DNA from: Bedellia somnulentella
Lineage: Eukaryota; Arthropoda; Insecta; Lepidoptera; Bedelliidae
Length of the DNA: 64,000 bases
Assembly: GCA_963576735.1 (NCBI GenBank)
Contig: OY755181.1
Coordinates: forward strand, 5,766,001-5,830,000
Reading direction: 5' to 3'
The position numbers were made by a program, and so were the translations under genes. The notes under the pieces are model-generated. The model worked only from the letters and a program-made list of their open reading frames with translations, had not been told where the DNA came from and did not search any database. Positions 22,291 through 30,870 of the stretch are shown piece after piece. The first letter of the stretch is position 1; each line of letters opens with the position of its first letter.

Positions 22291-22785
22291 AAGGGAAACT
22301 CGGAGAACTTAGCCGGTTTGGAAGTTGAGGAGAGAACAAAATGTAAAAAAAAGAGTTTTTAGTGATGGGTCTCCAACCGTGACTCCAAACAATCATTTAT
22401 AAAACACCCAACCAAACCAACCAAACTTTCGGAACCCATAGGAAGATATGGGTTAGTGTTGACACTGTTAGTCTCTGCTTAGAATAGCACTACCCCATTT
22501 CTTCCGGTGGCAGTACTTAAGAGGCGACTAACGGTATTGGGGCTTTTGAGGGATATTTGGGCGATGCGGTTGGAGACCCATCACCAAAAACCTTTATATC
22601 ACCATCTTTTCCCTACGCAACTTCCAAAAGTGGCTGAGGAATTTCTAATTCCTTAGCTCTGGCTACCCCCTTCTAGAGATTTATAGCCGTGAGTATATGT
22701 ATGTATGCAAACCAAACCAACCAAACTTTCGGAACCCAAAGGAAAAAATGGGTTAGTGTTATTCAAAGCAGAGACTAACAGCTGT
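22291..22785 (-). mobile_element. Family S element interrupted by a sense S copy
   Basis: The outer minus-strand parts run from about 22300 (CGGTTTGGAAGTTGAGG) to 22460 and resume at 22710, ending TTCAAAGCAGAGACTAACAGC near 22783. The inner plus-strand copy is 22461-22709. Confidence 0.75.
22461..22709 (+). mobile_element. Family S element with 51 bp flanking direct repeats
   Basis: Sense S copy whose 5' end reads CTGTTAGTCTCTGCTTAGAAT, not the usual GTGTAGTGTCGG. The 51 bp on its left (22410-22460) recur on its right (22710-22760) with three mismatches. This is far longer than the other duplications here. It could be an unusually long target duplication or a local rearrangement. Confidence 0.8.
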
Positions 22786-22894
22786 TATCATTTGTATTTC
22801 CTACTTATTTGGAAGGCAGAGCACATTATCGTCACTTTGTATTATATTAGCTAGAAGTAGTTAGTAGAGGACGGCCGCTCATAAGACGTTTGAA

Positions 22895-23065
22895 AACCAA
22901 ATCGAAAATGTTCTTACAAAGGCAAGAGTTAGTAGAGAAAATAATAAAAGAGGATGTATAAAAGAATGATAAATGTGACAGAAACAAAAGAGATTTCCCA
23001 GGATCGTACAGAATGGCGATCTATAGTCTCTGCTTTCTCCAATGGGAACAAAGGGCGAGAGTATA
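22895..23065 (+). mobile_element. Family L LINE 3' end fragment
   Basis: Translates with C-terminal residues like RGCIKRMINVTETKE and SQDRTEWRSIVSAF. The hairpin and GCGAGAGTATAAG tail start follow. It is a 5'-truncated copy. Confidence 0.75.
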
Positions 23066-23534
23066 AGTGAGTAAGTAAGTGACTAGAAGGCCTGGAATCT
23101 TACTCTTTGAGGTACAACTCTTAAGGTTCATCTGAGACTACTCTGAATAGATAGATAATTCGAGGTATTCCCCACTGACCAACTAATCCGTACAACTAGT
23201 TGTACGGTTAATATATTATTAGAAAAAAATACTAAATCGTTCCCCACCGACCAACTATTTTTTTTTTTTGACAGAAACAAGTAAGTACATGGTGTTTCAT
23301 ATAGGAATGGGTTTGTAGTTGTAAAATTATTGCCAGTACAAAAACATCAAGAGGTAAAATAACTTAGAATTTTTGAATAAATTTATACCATTTTTTTTTA
23401 CATTTTAAGTACCAGGGTAGCATGAATATAAATGCAGCTTTAATAAAATAAACAAGCTAAACTGGTATATAAATATATATATATATATATATTTTCTGCA
23501 GATTTCACTAATTTATAATACAATTTTTAAACTT
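23066..23534. repeat. AT-rich spacer with (AT)n microsatellite
   Basis: (AT)n at about 23473-23492. The motif CCCCACCGACCAACTA is present near 23242 and again near 24422, and a close variant (CCCCACTGACCAACTA) lies near 23171. Nothing else is recognised. Confidence 0.6.
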
Positions 23535-23655
23535 AAATTCAAATGTTCACGCCGTATATCCCCGAAGGAGTTGGCAGAGGTACCAATACTTCGAAACATC
23601 ACGTGACTGCGCCACCTAGTGTCCAGAGTATGTAACCACGTTTTGCTTGGACAGT
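23535..23655 (-). mobile_element. Family T SINE, 3' fragment
   Basis: GTTCACGCCGTATATCCCCGAAGG hairpin, then the stem pair TACTTCGAAAC and GTGTCCAGAGTA, then CACGTTTTGCTTGGACAGTG. It is of the subtype with CACCTAGTGTCCAGA. It abuts an L fragment directly. Confidence 0.8.
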
Positions 23656-23870
23656 GTAATGTAAGGTTATGTGATCGTGTGAGGAATGATGTAATTCGTG
23701 AAAGGTGTGGTGTAAAAGATGATATTGTAAGAAAGATAGAAAAAGGAATGTTGAGATGGTTTGGGCACATAGAGAGGATGGATGACAGTAAATTGGTTAA
23801 AGAGATATATAAAGCCAATGTAGAAGGCAATGTTAGTAGAGGAAGACGAGGAGGAGGAGGAGGAGGTTAG
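23656..23870 (+). pseudogene. Family L LINE reverse-transcriptase polyprotein, C-terminal fragment
   Basis: One open frame reads residues such as VIRERCGVKDDIVRKI, then GMLRWFGHIERMDDSKLV and KEIYKANVEGN. (M)LRWFGH(I/V)ERM(D) is a hallmark C-terminal motif of insect non-LTR retrotransposon reverse transcriptases. Here it has no catalytic domain, and the frame ends in a GGA-repeat run at 23848-23865. The upstream start belongs to the adjoining T SINE and is not a true start. It complements the more 3' part seen at 6865-8367. Confidence 0.8.
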
Positions 23871-23876
23871 TAATGT

Positions 23877-24000
23877 TTGCTGTGTAGTGTCGGCTTAGAA
23901 TAGCACTACTCCATTTCTTCCGGTGGGTGTAGGTACGAGGCGACTAAGGGTATTGGGGCTTTTAAGGAATTTTTGGGCGATGCGGTTGGGGACTCTTTTG
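23877..24000 (+). mobile_element. Family S element, 5' half
   Basis: TGCTGTGTAGTGTCGGCTTAGAAT through GGGCGATGCGGTTGGGGACTC. The 3' half is absent. It follows the L fragment after only a few bases. Confidence 0.85.
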
Positions 24001-24583
24001 AAGAATCTTTTCCCTTTTTTTAATTTTCTTTTTGAGAATGTAATCAAGACAAGAATTGTAAACTTGATTAAACCAAACCATCCGCAACGAAAATTATTCT
24101 TTCATCGACATATGACAATATTTAATATTTTACTAACGATTCATATTAAATATATTTTAGTGATCAAATATAGCCTTTCGAAATATTCTATTCATACTTA
24201 ATGAGTTTCTGGAAATAAAAAAAAATAAGTTGAGAGTACTATGCATGGATTTATATCACCCGGTTATGTCACAGAAACGGATAAAAACCGACAACGTATT
24301 GTACCAAATTTCTAAATTTTTTTACCACTTGATGTTTAATACTGACGAAAATTTTACTTACCCACTCTTTATAAAGATTAGTTGGTCCGTGGGTCACTCC
24401 CAGTAGTCAAATTTAATCATTCCCCACCGACCAACTATTTAGCTCGATAATTCGTAGTCCACCAGATTTCATATTTTCAGTTCAGATTTGCAATACTTTT
24501 ACACTACTACTATGCAATACAAAACTTTTATACTAAGTACCACTGTAGTGATGGCAGCCGGAACCAATTCCTCCTAATTAAAT
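24001..24583. other. AT-rich, nothing recognised
   Basis: No gene supported. Continuing frames in this stretch have no motif. Confidence 0.35.
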
Positions 24584-25079
24584 ACATACATAGCTAGTTA
24601 TAAATCCCTAGAAGAGGCAGCCATCTATGCCGTGTAGTGTCGGCTTAGAATAACACTACCCTATTTCTACCTGTGGGTGATCGTGAGAGGCGACTAAGGG
24701 TATAGGGGCTTTTTAAGTGATTTTTGGGCGATGTGGTTGGAGACCCGTCACCAAAAACATTTATTATTACCATCTTTTCCCCAATCAACCTCCAAAAGTG
24801 GCTGAGTAAGTTCTTATTCAAAGCTCTGGCTACCCCGTTAAGGGATTTATAGCCGTGAGTATATGTATGTATGTAAGAGGCAGCCAGAGCTTCAGCATAA
24901 GAAATTCATCAGCCACTTTTCAAAGTTGTGTGGGGATGAGATTGTTAAACAAAGTTATTTGGTGATGGGTATCCAACCGCATCGCCAAAAAGTCACTTTA
25001 AAAGGCCCAATAACCTTAGCCGCCTCTTACGAACACCTACGGGAAGAAACGGACTAGTGCTATACCAAGACACTACACC
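24584..25079 (-). mobile_element. Family S element interrupted by an opposite S copy
   Basis: The outer minus-strand copy is split. 24584-24623 holds the tail to GAAGAGGCAGCCA, and 24875-25079 holds AAGAGGCAGCCAGAGC to GACACTACACC. The insertion point lies within the 3' hairpin of the outer element. Confidence 0.88.
24624..24874 (+). mobile_element. Family S element nested in S, 12 bp target duplication
   Basis: Full-length sense copy of the CCTGTGGGTGATCG subtype. It is flanked by AAGAGGCAGCCA at 24612-24623 and 24875-24886, which is part of the outer S copy. This is direct proof of self-insertion. Confidence 0.93.
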
Positions 25080-25175
25080 ACTCTCTCTTTCTCCTCTCTA
25101 CTCTGAATTTTCGTATGATAAGATCATAAAGCCTATAATATCCGAGTTAACGGATTTGTGAGTATACCCAAAGAA
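25080..25175. other. spacer
   Basis: Short pyrimidine-rich then AT-rich spacer (CTCTCTCTTTCTCC). No feature. Confidence 0.4.
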
Positions 25176-25454
25176 GGGCAAGCACGAGCCGTGTTTAAAC
25201 TAGTTATCGCGTGGGATAAAGCAGCCATCTCTTACGCACTTACTTAATATCGTATACTGCCATCTTATTCTAACCGTTATCGTGTCGATAAAATAGCGCT
25301 CGTGCTTGCTATACAGAAGGGAAAGCACGAGCGCAATTTTATCGACACGATAACGGTTAGAATGAGATGGCAGTATACGATACTAAGTAAGTGCGTAAGA
25401 GATGGCTGCTTTATCCCACGCGATAACTAGTTTAAACACGGCTCGTGCTTGCCC
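25176..25454. mobile_element. 279 bp palindrome, inverted dimer of a 135 bp MITE
   Basis: The left arm (25176-25309) begins GGGCAAGCACGAGCC and ends GCGCTCGTGCTTGC. A spacer of about nine bases follows, then the arm repeats in inverse orientation to GGCTCGTGCTTGCCC at 25454. Mismatches are few. A diverged single unit is at 6378-6516, so the palindrome is two units in inverted orientation and not one long-TIR element. No transposase is present. Confidence 0.85.
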
Positions 25455-25520
25455 TGCAGGAATCGAACCAAGGCGTCACCGGAAACAAACGTTCTAAGCG
25501 TTTAAGACCACGGAAGTGTT
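25455..25520 (-). repeat. tRNA-like SINE head remnant
   Basis: The minus strand contains GGTTCGATTCCTGC (box B) and a rough tRNA-like layout back to about 25520. Box A is not convincing. It is too degraded to call a tRNA gene. Confidence 0.4.
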
Positions 25521-25613
25521 CTTCACCATTTGCCAATCATTTGAAAACCTTGAGTCGGTTTTCTCATACAACTCTAATGCTATTACAACTCTACATGGCT
25601 CTATATTATATAG

Positions 25614-25665
25614 CCTACTAGTTGACCCGCACATATTTGCGTCGCAAAAGATCTACAATTTTTTT
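25614..25665 (+). repeat. CTAGTTGACCCGC repeat fragment
   Basis: ACTAGTTGACCCGCACATATTTGCGTCGC resembles 30818-30870. It is probably a transposon end fragment. Confidence 0.4.
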
Positions 25666-25911
25666 CTTCTATCATTTGCTATCAGTTAAATAAATGTCAT
25701 GTTGGTACTCTAGTTTACCCCTTTTGGAAATAATGTTGTCCCTCATACCTACATGGCTTATTTTAAATTGTATTCAAATACATACATACCAATTTGCATA
25801 TTACTAAGTTTAACTTTAAACATCATAAAAAGAACGCTTAAACCTAATTATAAGAAAAAAAACATGGGTTTATATTTTTTTTCGTAGTTCCAAGTCCACA
25901 ATTAAACAATT

Positions 25912-26165
25912 ACATACATACATACATACATATACTCACGGCTATAAATCCCAGGAAGGGGTAGCTAGAGCTAAAGAATTAGAAATTCCTCAGCCACTTT
26001 TGGAAATTTGAGTGGGGAAAAGATAGTAAAAATAAAGGTTGTTGGTGATGGGTCTCCAACCGCATCGCCCAAAAATCCCTTAATAGCCCCATACCGTTAG
26101 TCGCCTCCTACGTACACCCACCGGAAGAAATGGGGTAGTGCTATTCTAAACCGACACTACACGGC
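25912..26165 (-). mobile_element. Family S element, full length, 12 bp target duplication
   Basis: (CATA)n tail at the left and the complete S body of the CCGGTGGGTGTACG subtype. It is flanked by AATTAAACAATT at 25900-25911 and 26166-26177. It is a clean, young-looking copy. Confidence 0.95.
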
Positions 26166-26177
26166 AATTAAACAATT

Positions 26178-27414
26178 CTATATTAAAGGAAACAAAGAAA
26201 GATGTTTATTCGCCATTTGTGGCACAAAAACTATATCAAAATTTATAAAAAATAAACTAGAAACTAACACGATAAAAAGCTAATTAGTGACTTACTAAAT
26301 GAAAAGAGCACCTGTGTACAGGTACATTTAAAATTTCTAAGTTAAGTGATTTTGCCTTTTATATAAACATTATGTCTGATATGATGTAACATATTACACC
26401 CATATGAATATGTATTGATGGATATTGAATACGAAGTTCATTTTATTGCAATTATGCTAGCCCCTGTTTTAGAAGAATAATCTATTCGGATCACGTTTTA
26501 ATTGGATTTTTATTTAATTGAATGTTGGGGGATGGGGAGTTGTAGTCTTAGGGATCTTTTTAATTTGCTCCAGAAAAACGGTTTGAATGTTTTGTATACA
26601 TCTAGTGTAATGGCTAATTGAATGTAGTGGTAGATTTATTAGCCCTATCTCGCTTTTATTTATCAGGATTATTGTTTTTTGGTAACACCATTAATTTGTA
26701 TGCAACCAACCACATTTAAATTTCATACTGATTTTGCATTAACCAAATTAATGGGCAAAAAAGATGGTTGGTAAATCAATATTGTGAATGTTTAAACTTT
26801 AAGTACACATTTAAATCCCAAAAAGGCTTTGATGTAGTTCTAAAACCGTTTAGTTTATACAAAATCAAAATGACATGCCTTGTTGATTGATTTGAAGAAA
26901 AACGTGTTCAATAGTCAAATCATTGCCTACCTACTTATTCAAGACCGCCAGTGAAGTTGTTAGTCAAGTACAGTAAGTAGTCAAGTATCACAAACTTGCA
27001 TTGCCCAATAAAACTATAATTCACAATAAACAGTATGTTAACAACAGTACGCGAGCCATTAGCAAGTAATAAATTCATATTACAACTGCACCAATGCAAT
27101 GTCACGGATAATAATTTGGACGTGATTTATAACATTGCGCACTGGCTGCCAGCGTTCGTGAAAATTCGTAAAATTCAAATGTTATTACGATCTGTCTGTC
27201 TCAATGTTTTAAATTATTCCGCTATTCTTGTATATGCAAAAACATTTGGTATATTACTCTGGGAAAATATTAGTATCAAATAATGTATTGTTGAACTAGC
27301 TGACACTACCTTGGAAGCTCAGCAGGAGAGAGACTTGCTCTGGATACACAGAGAAAACAATAATCCAAAATTAAACATACAACTCTAGTCTTTTTTTAGT
27401 TATCTCTACTAAAA
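26178..27414. other. no supported gene
   Basis: AT-rich. An 82-codon ATG frame at 27035-27283 has a hydrophobic segment near its end but no motif or splice context that I trust. No repeats recognised. Confidence 0.35.
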
Positions 27415-27515
27415 ATGGATGGATCAGGGTAGCACAGGATAGGTCGATCGATGTGGAAATTTTTGGGGGTGGCCTATGTCTAGCAGTAGATGTCTCTTTG
27501 ATGATGATGATGATC
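27415..27515 (+). mobile_element. LINE 3' end with GAT-repeat tail
   Basis: Encodes residues like WIRVAQDRSIDV, then GGGLCLAVD, followed by (GAT)n at 27498-27515. GTGGCCTATGTCTAGCAGTAGATG is close to the 3' end of a LINE I associate with Lepidoptera. A second copy is at 46640-46745. It is a different family from L. Confidence 0.7.
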
Positions 27516-29369
27516 ATGATGCGATACCTAGACACGTGAAACTGCCGCACAAGTTCGCGAAAAGTGGAGATCTCTTCTTCCGGCCCTATGTCCCTGGTGA
27601 GGGAAAACAGGATTACATCATCATCATCATGGTGATGGCCTGCCCCCTATTACGTGAGTGAAAACACATGAAAATCAAAACGACAATAACGAAAAACCCC
27701 TTCTATATTTAGGAAACTTCAAAATGTAGAATTATATGTTTTGCGACATGAACTTCAATATTTCTTTTGTTTTGCTCTTTTGGAATGATTGATTATACAA
27801 CTTCAGAGGAATTAAGTAATGTATTTAAAGTTATGGTTTTAATGTCAACCTGCTACTTCTTCCACGCATCTCGGAGACATAGGATAGTACAAGAGATCCT
27901 TTTATTCAAAAGAAAAATACCTTATTAAGATTTAGAATATCAAATAAGCTAACCTTCGATTATACATATATTATTTAAATATCCTGTACTTGTATAGAAA
28001 ATTCGCTGCAGTGATAATTAAAATAATCATATTAATGTGTCCATTTTCCCAAAATGACAGCTTTTAGCTCTATCCATGGAGTCAATTGAATAATCAGACG
28101 GTAATAGCTTGAGCGAAGAAAATTAAGTCTTAATTACTGAGAATTAAGACTGTCAATGTAATTTACTCTGCAAAGTGCTTCAGATTACGCATAGATAGAC
28201 CATTCATAATTCAATGAGAGGACACTTTTGACGATTAATACATAAGACAATTTTACTTTAAATATTGTGCCTACTAACGGAAATTATGGAGCCTTGAAAA
28301 TTTCGACTGTCAATTTATTTCACATATATATATTTAACAAGAAAAACATATCCTCATTACAGATTTACAGCACTGGTAACGGTTTAATTTCAGTTAGAAG
28401 AAACAAAACTCATTTGAAAGCATTGTCTATTCCTTAGACTTTTCTGTTTGTCAATATTTCTTGCAATTTATGCTCATAGGATGGGAAGCTTCTGGATGCT
28501 GAATAAGCAAGATTTAAGGGTCTTGTAAGTTCTTTTTTTTCAATTTTTTTAAATTTAATCTAGTGCCAGAACGTATATCTAGTGATCTTAGCAACTCGTA
28601 TTCTAAAGCATATTTTATAAGCACAGTCATAGAGAGATTACTTACTACAAAAGAAATGGAAAGATCTCATAAAACCCATGTTAAAATACAATAAAAAATA
28701 AAATTTCCAAAAAATACCCTTATCAAGGCTACAATTAAATTCATAGACCTTTCCGGCTTAGCAAGACTAATGACAAGAGACCGAGCGAAGATAAAAATGT
28801 AAATTCACCAAGTTGCCGTTTAGCTGGCATTACTCGTAGTGTCTCGCAGACACGAAATTTTTCATCTCCCCTCCTCAGACGCATAAATCTTAAACGCAAC
28901 GTCTTCGGATTTAGTTGTGGAGATAGCCCGCCCTTTGTGCGGCCTTTTTTACTTCCTCCTACAAGGGAAACGTCGATAGCAGATCTTTTGTCCAGAATTT
29001 AAGAGATTTATATTTTTCTCGCGAAAAATTTATGGCCGTGGCATTGGACACATTACAGGAAATCGGTTGTTTATTTAGCTGTTAGAAAATAAAACGATAC
29101 AAACTTATGGGGCTTTCAAGTTGATGAAAAGGCGGGAGCGGATAAAAATATATCGTTTTTATGGAATTTATGATATTATTGGATTTGCCGTCATCCACTT
29201 GTTATTATTTACTACTATATCCACTTGGATGTACCGATGTCTTTATACTTTTACAAATAAATGGTTTATTCTTGACTGACTGATGGCTTAAAACAAAGTC
29301 AAAGTCACTGGTTCGAGCAATTAAAATTATACAATTGGAATTGTAAATTAAATTTGTATATTTTAATTT
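27516..29369. other. no supported gene
   Basis: 27535-27650 looks like another degraded LINE end (CATCATCATCATC run at 27617-27630). A 9 bp inverted repeat GTCTTAATT...AATTAAGAC lies near 28126-28150. The rest is AT-rich without recognisable content. Confidence 0.35.
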
Positions 29370-29585
29370 TCATGCATACATATACTGACTCAATATGTTC
29401 CCGTTGAGGTAGGCAGAGTCTATCTATCAAAACTTTGAACGAACCTGGCAAACCTGTCGAGTTTCGTCTATATTTATCAATTTTTTAATACATGTTATTT
29501 TTATTATTCCTCAGACAACGTGCTTGTTTGCGTACATTATCTATTTGTGTTCCACACCGCAACTTTCACGAAGCACACTATTATT
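29370..29585 (-). mobile_element. Family L LINE 3' end, diverged
   Basis: Tail CATGCATACATATACTGA, the hairpin region with GTTCCCGTTGAGGTAGGCAGAG, then the body through CTGGCAAACCTGTCGAG to CTTTCACGAAGCACAC. Segment order is as in 55015-55615. Confidence 0.75.
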
Positions 29586-29589
29586 CACT

Positions 29590-30159
29590 TGACCACTTAA
29601 CCTAATACATAGAGAAGATTAAAGTAAATTAGTAAAATAAATATCTAGAGCCAATATTTTTGGTTGTAAATAATAGTACGGAGATTCGGATCGGAATAGA
29701 AAATGTTCTCTATAAAGCTTCTATAGAGAGCTAGAATAATTCACCAGGATCACAAAAAAAGGCAATCCATAAATGCGTATACATGTGTCTTTCCCCACCT
29801 AATTTTATTGTTAAAATGATGCTTTAATATTTTTCTTGTGTCTTTGAAATGATTGTACATTTATCAGTATCAAGTTAAATCATATATAATTTAAAAGCTA
29901 CGTCTCTGACAAAGGGGCATACTTCTGGTTGTAACGTATTATTGCTGGTACATCAAATTAATATTATCAAATTAATTTGCTCCACTTGTAGCTATATAAT
30001 ATTTTGACTTATAAAAGTACAAGCATTTATTTGTAACAACTGAGATAAGTTTCCTACTTTTCTGCGAGGTACTACAAAGTTCCCATGTAGTAAAACGTTT
30101 TTATGTTGCGCGATGTTTTCAACATACAAGTAGACCTATAACATATTTTAGGCCCCGCA
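29590..30159. other. AT-rich, nothing recognised
   Basis: No gene or repeat identified. Confidence 0.35.
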
Positions 30160-30442
30160 CACGAAAATCCCATCTAATTTAAAACAGAACTGTTCGGTGT
30201 CAATCGTTAACAAGAAAGCCGATCACTAACAACTACTTCCTCTCAAAGGGGAACGCTTTGTCAATTGGGACCCAGTTACTATCGATCAAGTACCGGGATC
30301 ACACTAGTAATAACATAATCGTGAATTTCTGCAAAATTCACTAAAGTAACAAAAAGTAAATAAATTGTTCAGTTGCTTTAAAATTGAATAGAAATGGTAT
30401 TTTTTTGATAAAGTTCTAGGATGCTAAATACGTGAAACCAAA
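30160..30442 (+). promoter_or_regulatory. probable 5' region of the membrane-protein gene
   Basis: A TCAGT initiator-like motif is at 30369-30373. If transcription starts there, the leader has two short upstream frames, ATG at 30394 (4 codons) and ATG at 30421 (4 codons), both closed before the main start. Such upstream frames commonly lower translation. The start site is inferred only. Confidence 0.3.
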
Positions 30443-30740
30443 ATGGCAGAACTAAATAAAACTCCAAGATTCAATAAAAAAGACCAGTTATGTGGTAACA
30501 AAAGTTACGCTCTACATAGTGTTGTATTATGGTGTTGTTGTACTCTGAGTATAATGGTGGCTGGCTACGGGCTATACAGACAGCAGTTCCTAGAAGAACG
30601 ATTGATGGTTCTAGAAGAAGAACACTACTCATTGAGAAGAATGGTGTTGGAAAAGCAGATTTTAGTGAAATCAAGAAATGATCCAGATAAGCTGCTGCAG
30701 AGGGAAACAAGAGACACCACTGACTGCGCATGTCCTGCAG
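30443..30740 (+). CDS. first coding exon of a type II membrane protein, probably a membrane collagen
   Basis: ATG in the context CCAAAATGG opens a frame of 99 codons plus one base, ending at a GTAAGT donor (30741). Residues 1-23 are a polar cytoplasmic tail. About 24-45 are a membrane segment (LHSVVLWCCCTLSIMVAGYG). About 46-80 are heptad-like, Leu- and Glu-rich and suited to trimerisation. RETR near 87-90 fits the minimal furin pattern RxxR. DCACPAG at the end is the kind of Cys-containing lead-in seen before Gly-X-Y repeats. This layout matches membrane-associated collagens, but no collagen repeat is visible, so the assignment is inference. No downstream exon was found to 64000. Confidence 0.6.
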
Positions 30741-30817
30741 GTAAGTGAAAAAGAATTTGGTGTTCACTTTATTGTTGAAGTTCATTATTTGTTAGCTAAA
30801 CTAAGCTAGAAGTTAAA

Positions 30818-30870
30818 CTAGCTGACCCACGCTATTTCGTCTGCGTGATACATTTGAAAATAGAAAAATG
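30818..30870 (+). repeat. CTAGCTGACCCAC repeat fragment
   Basis: ACTAGCTGACCCACGCTATTTCGTCTGCGTG, similar to 25614-25665 and 13021. It lies in the first intron of the membrane-protein gene. Confidence 0.45.

Noticed and set aside
23513..23830. 105-codon minus-strand frame
   Set aside because: Antisense of a T fragment and of the L reverse-transcriptase C-terminus, whose plus-strand reading has a recognised motif.
27035..27283. possible odorant-receptor C-terminal exon
   Set aside because: The 82-codon ATG frame has a hydrophobic end and a Trp/Lys-rich middle that vaguely recall the receptor family. There are no diagnostic residues, splice acceptor or neighbouring exons, so I did not call it.
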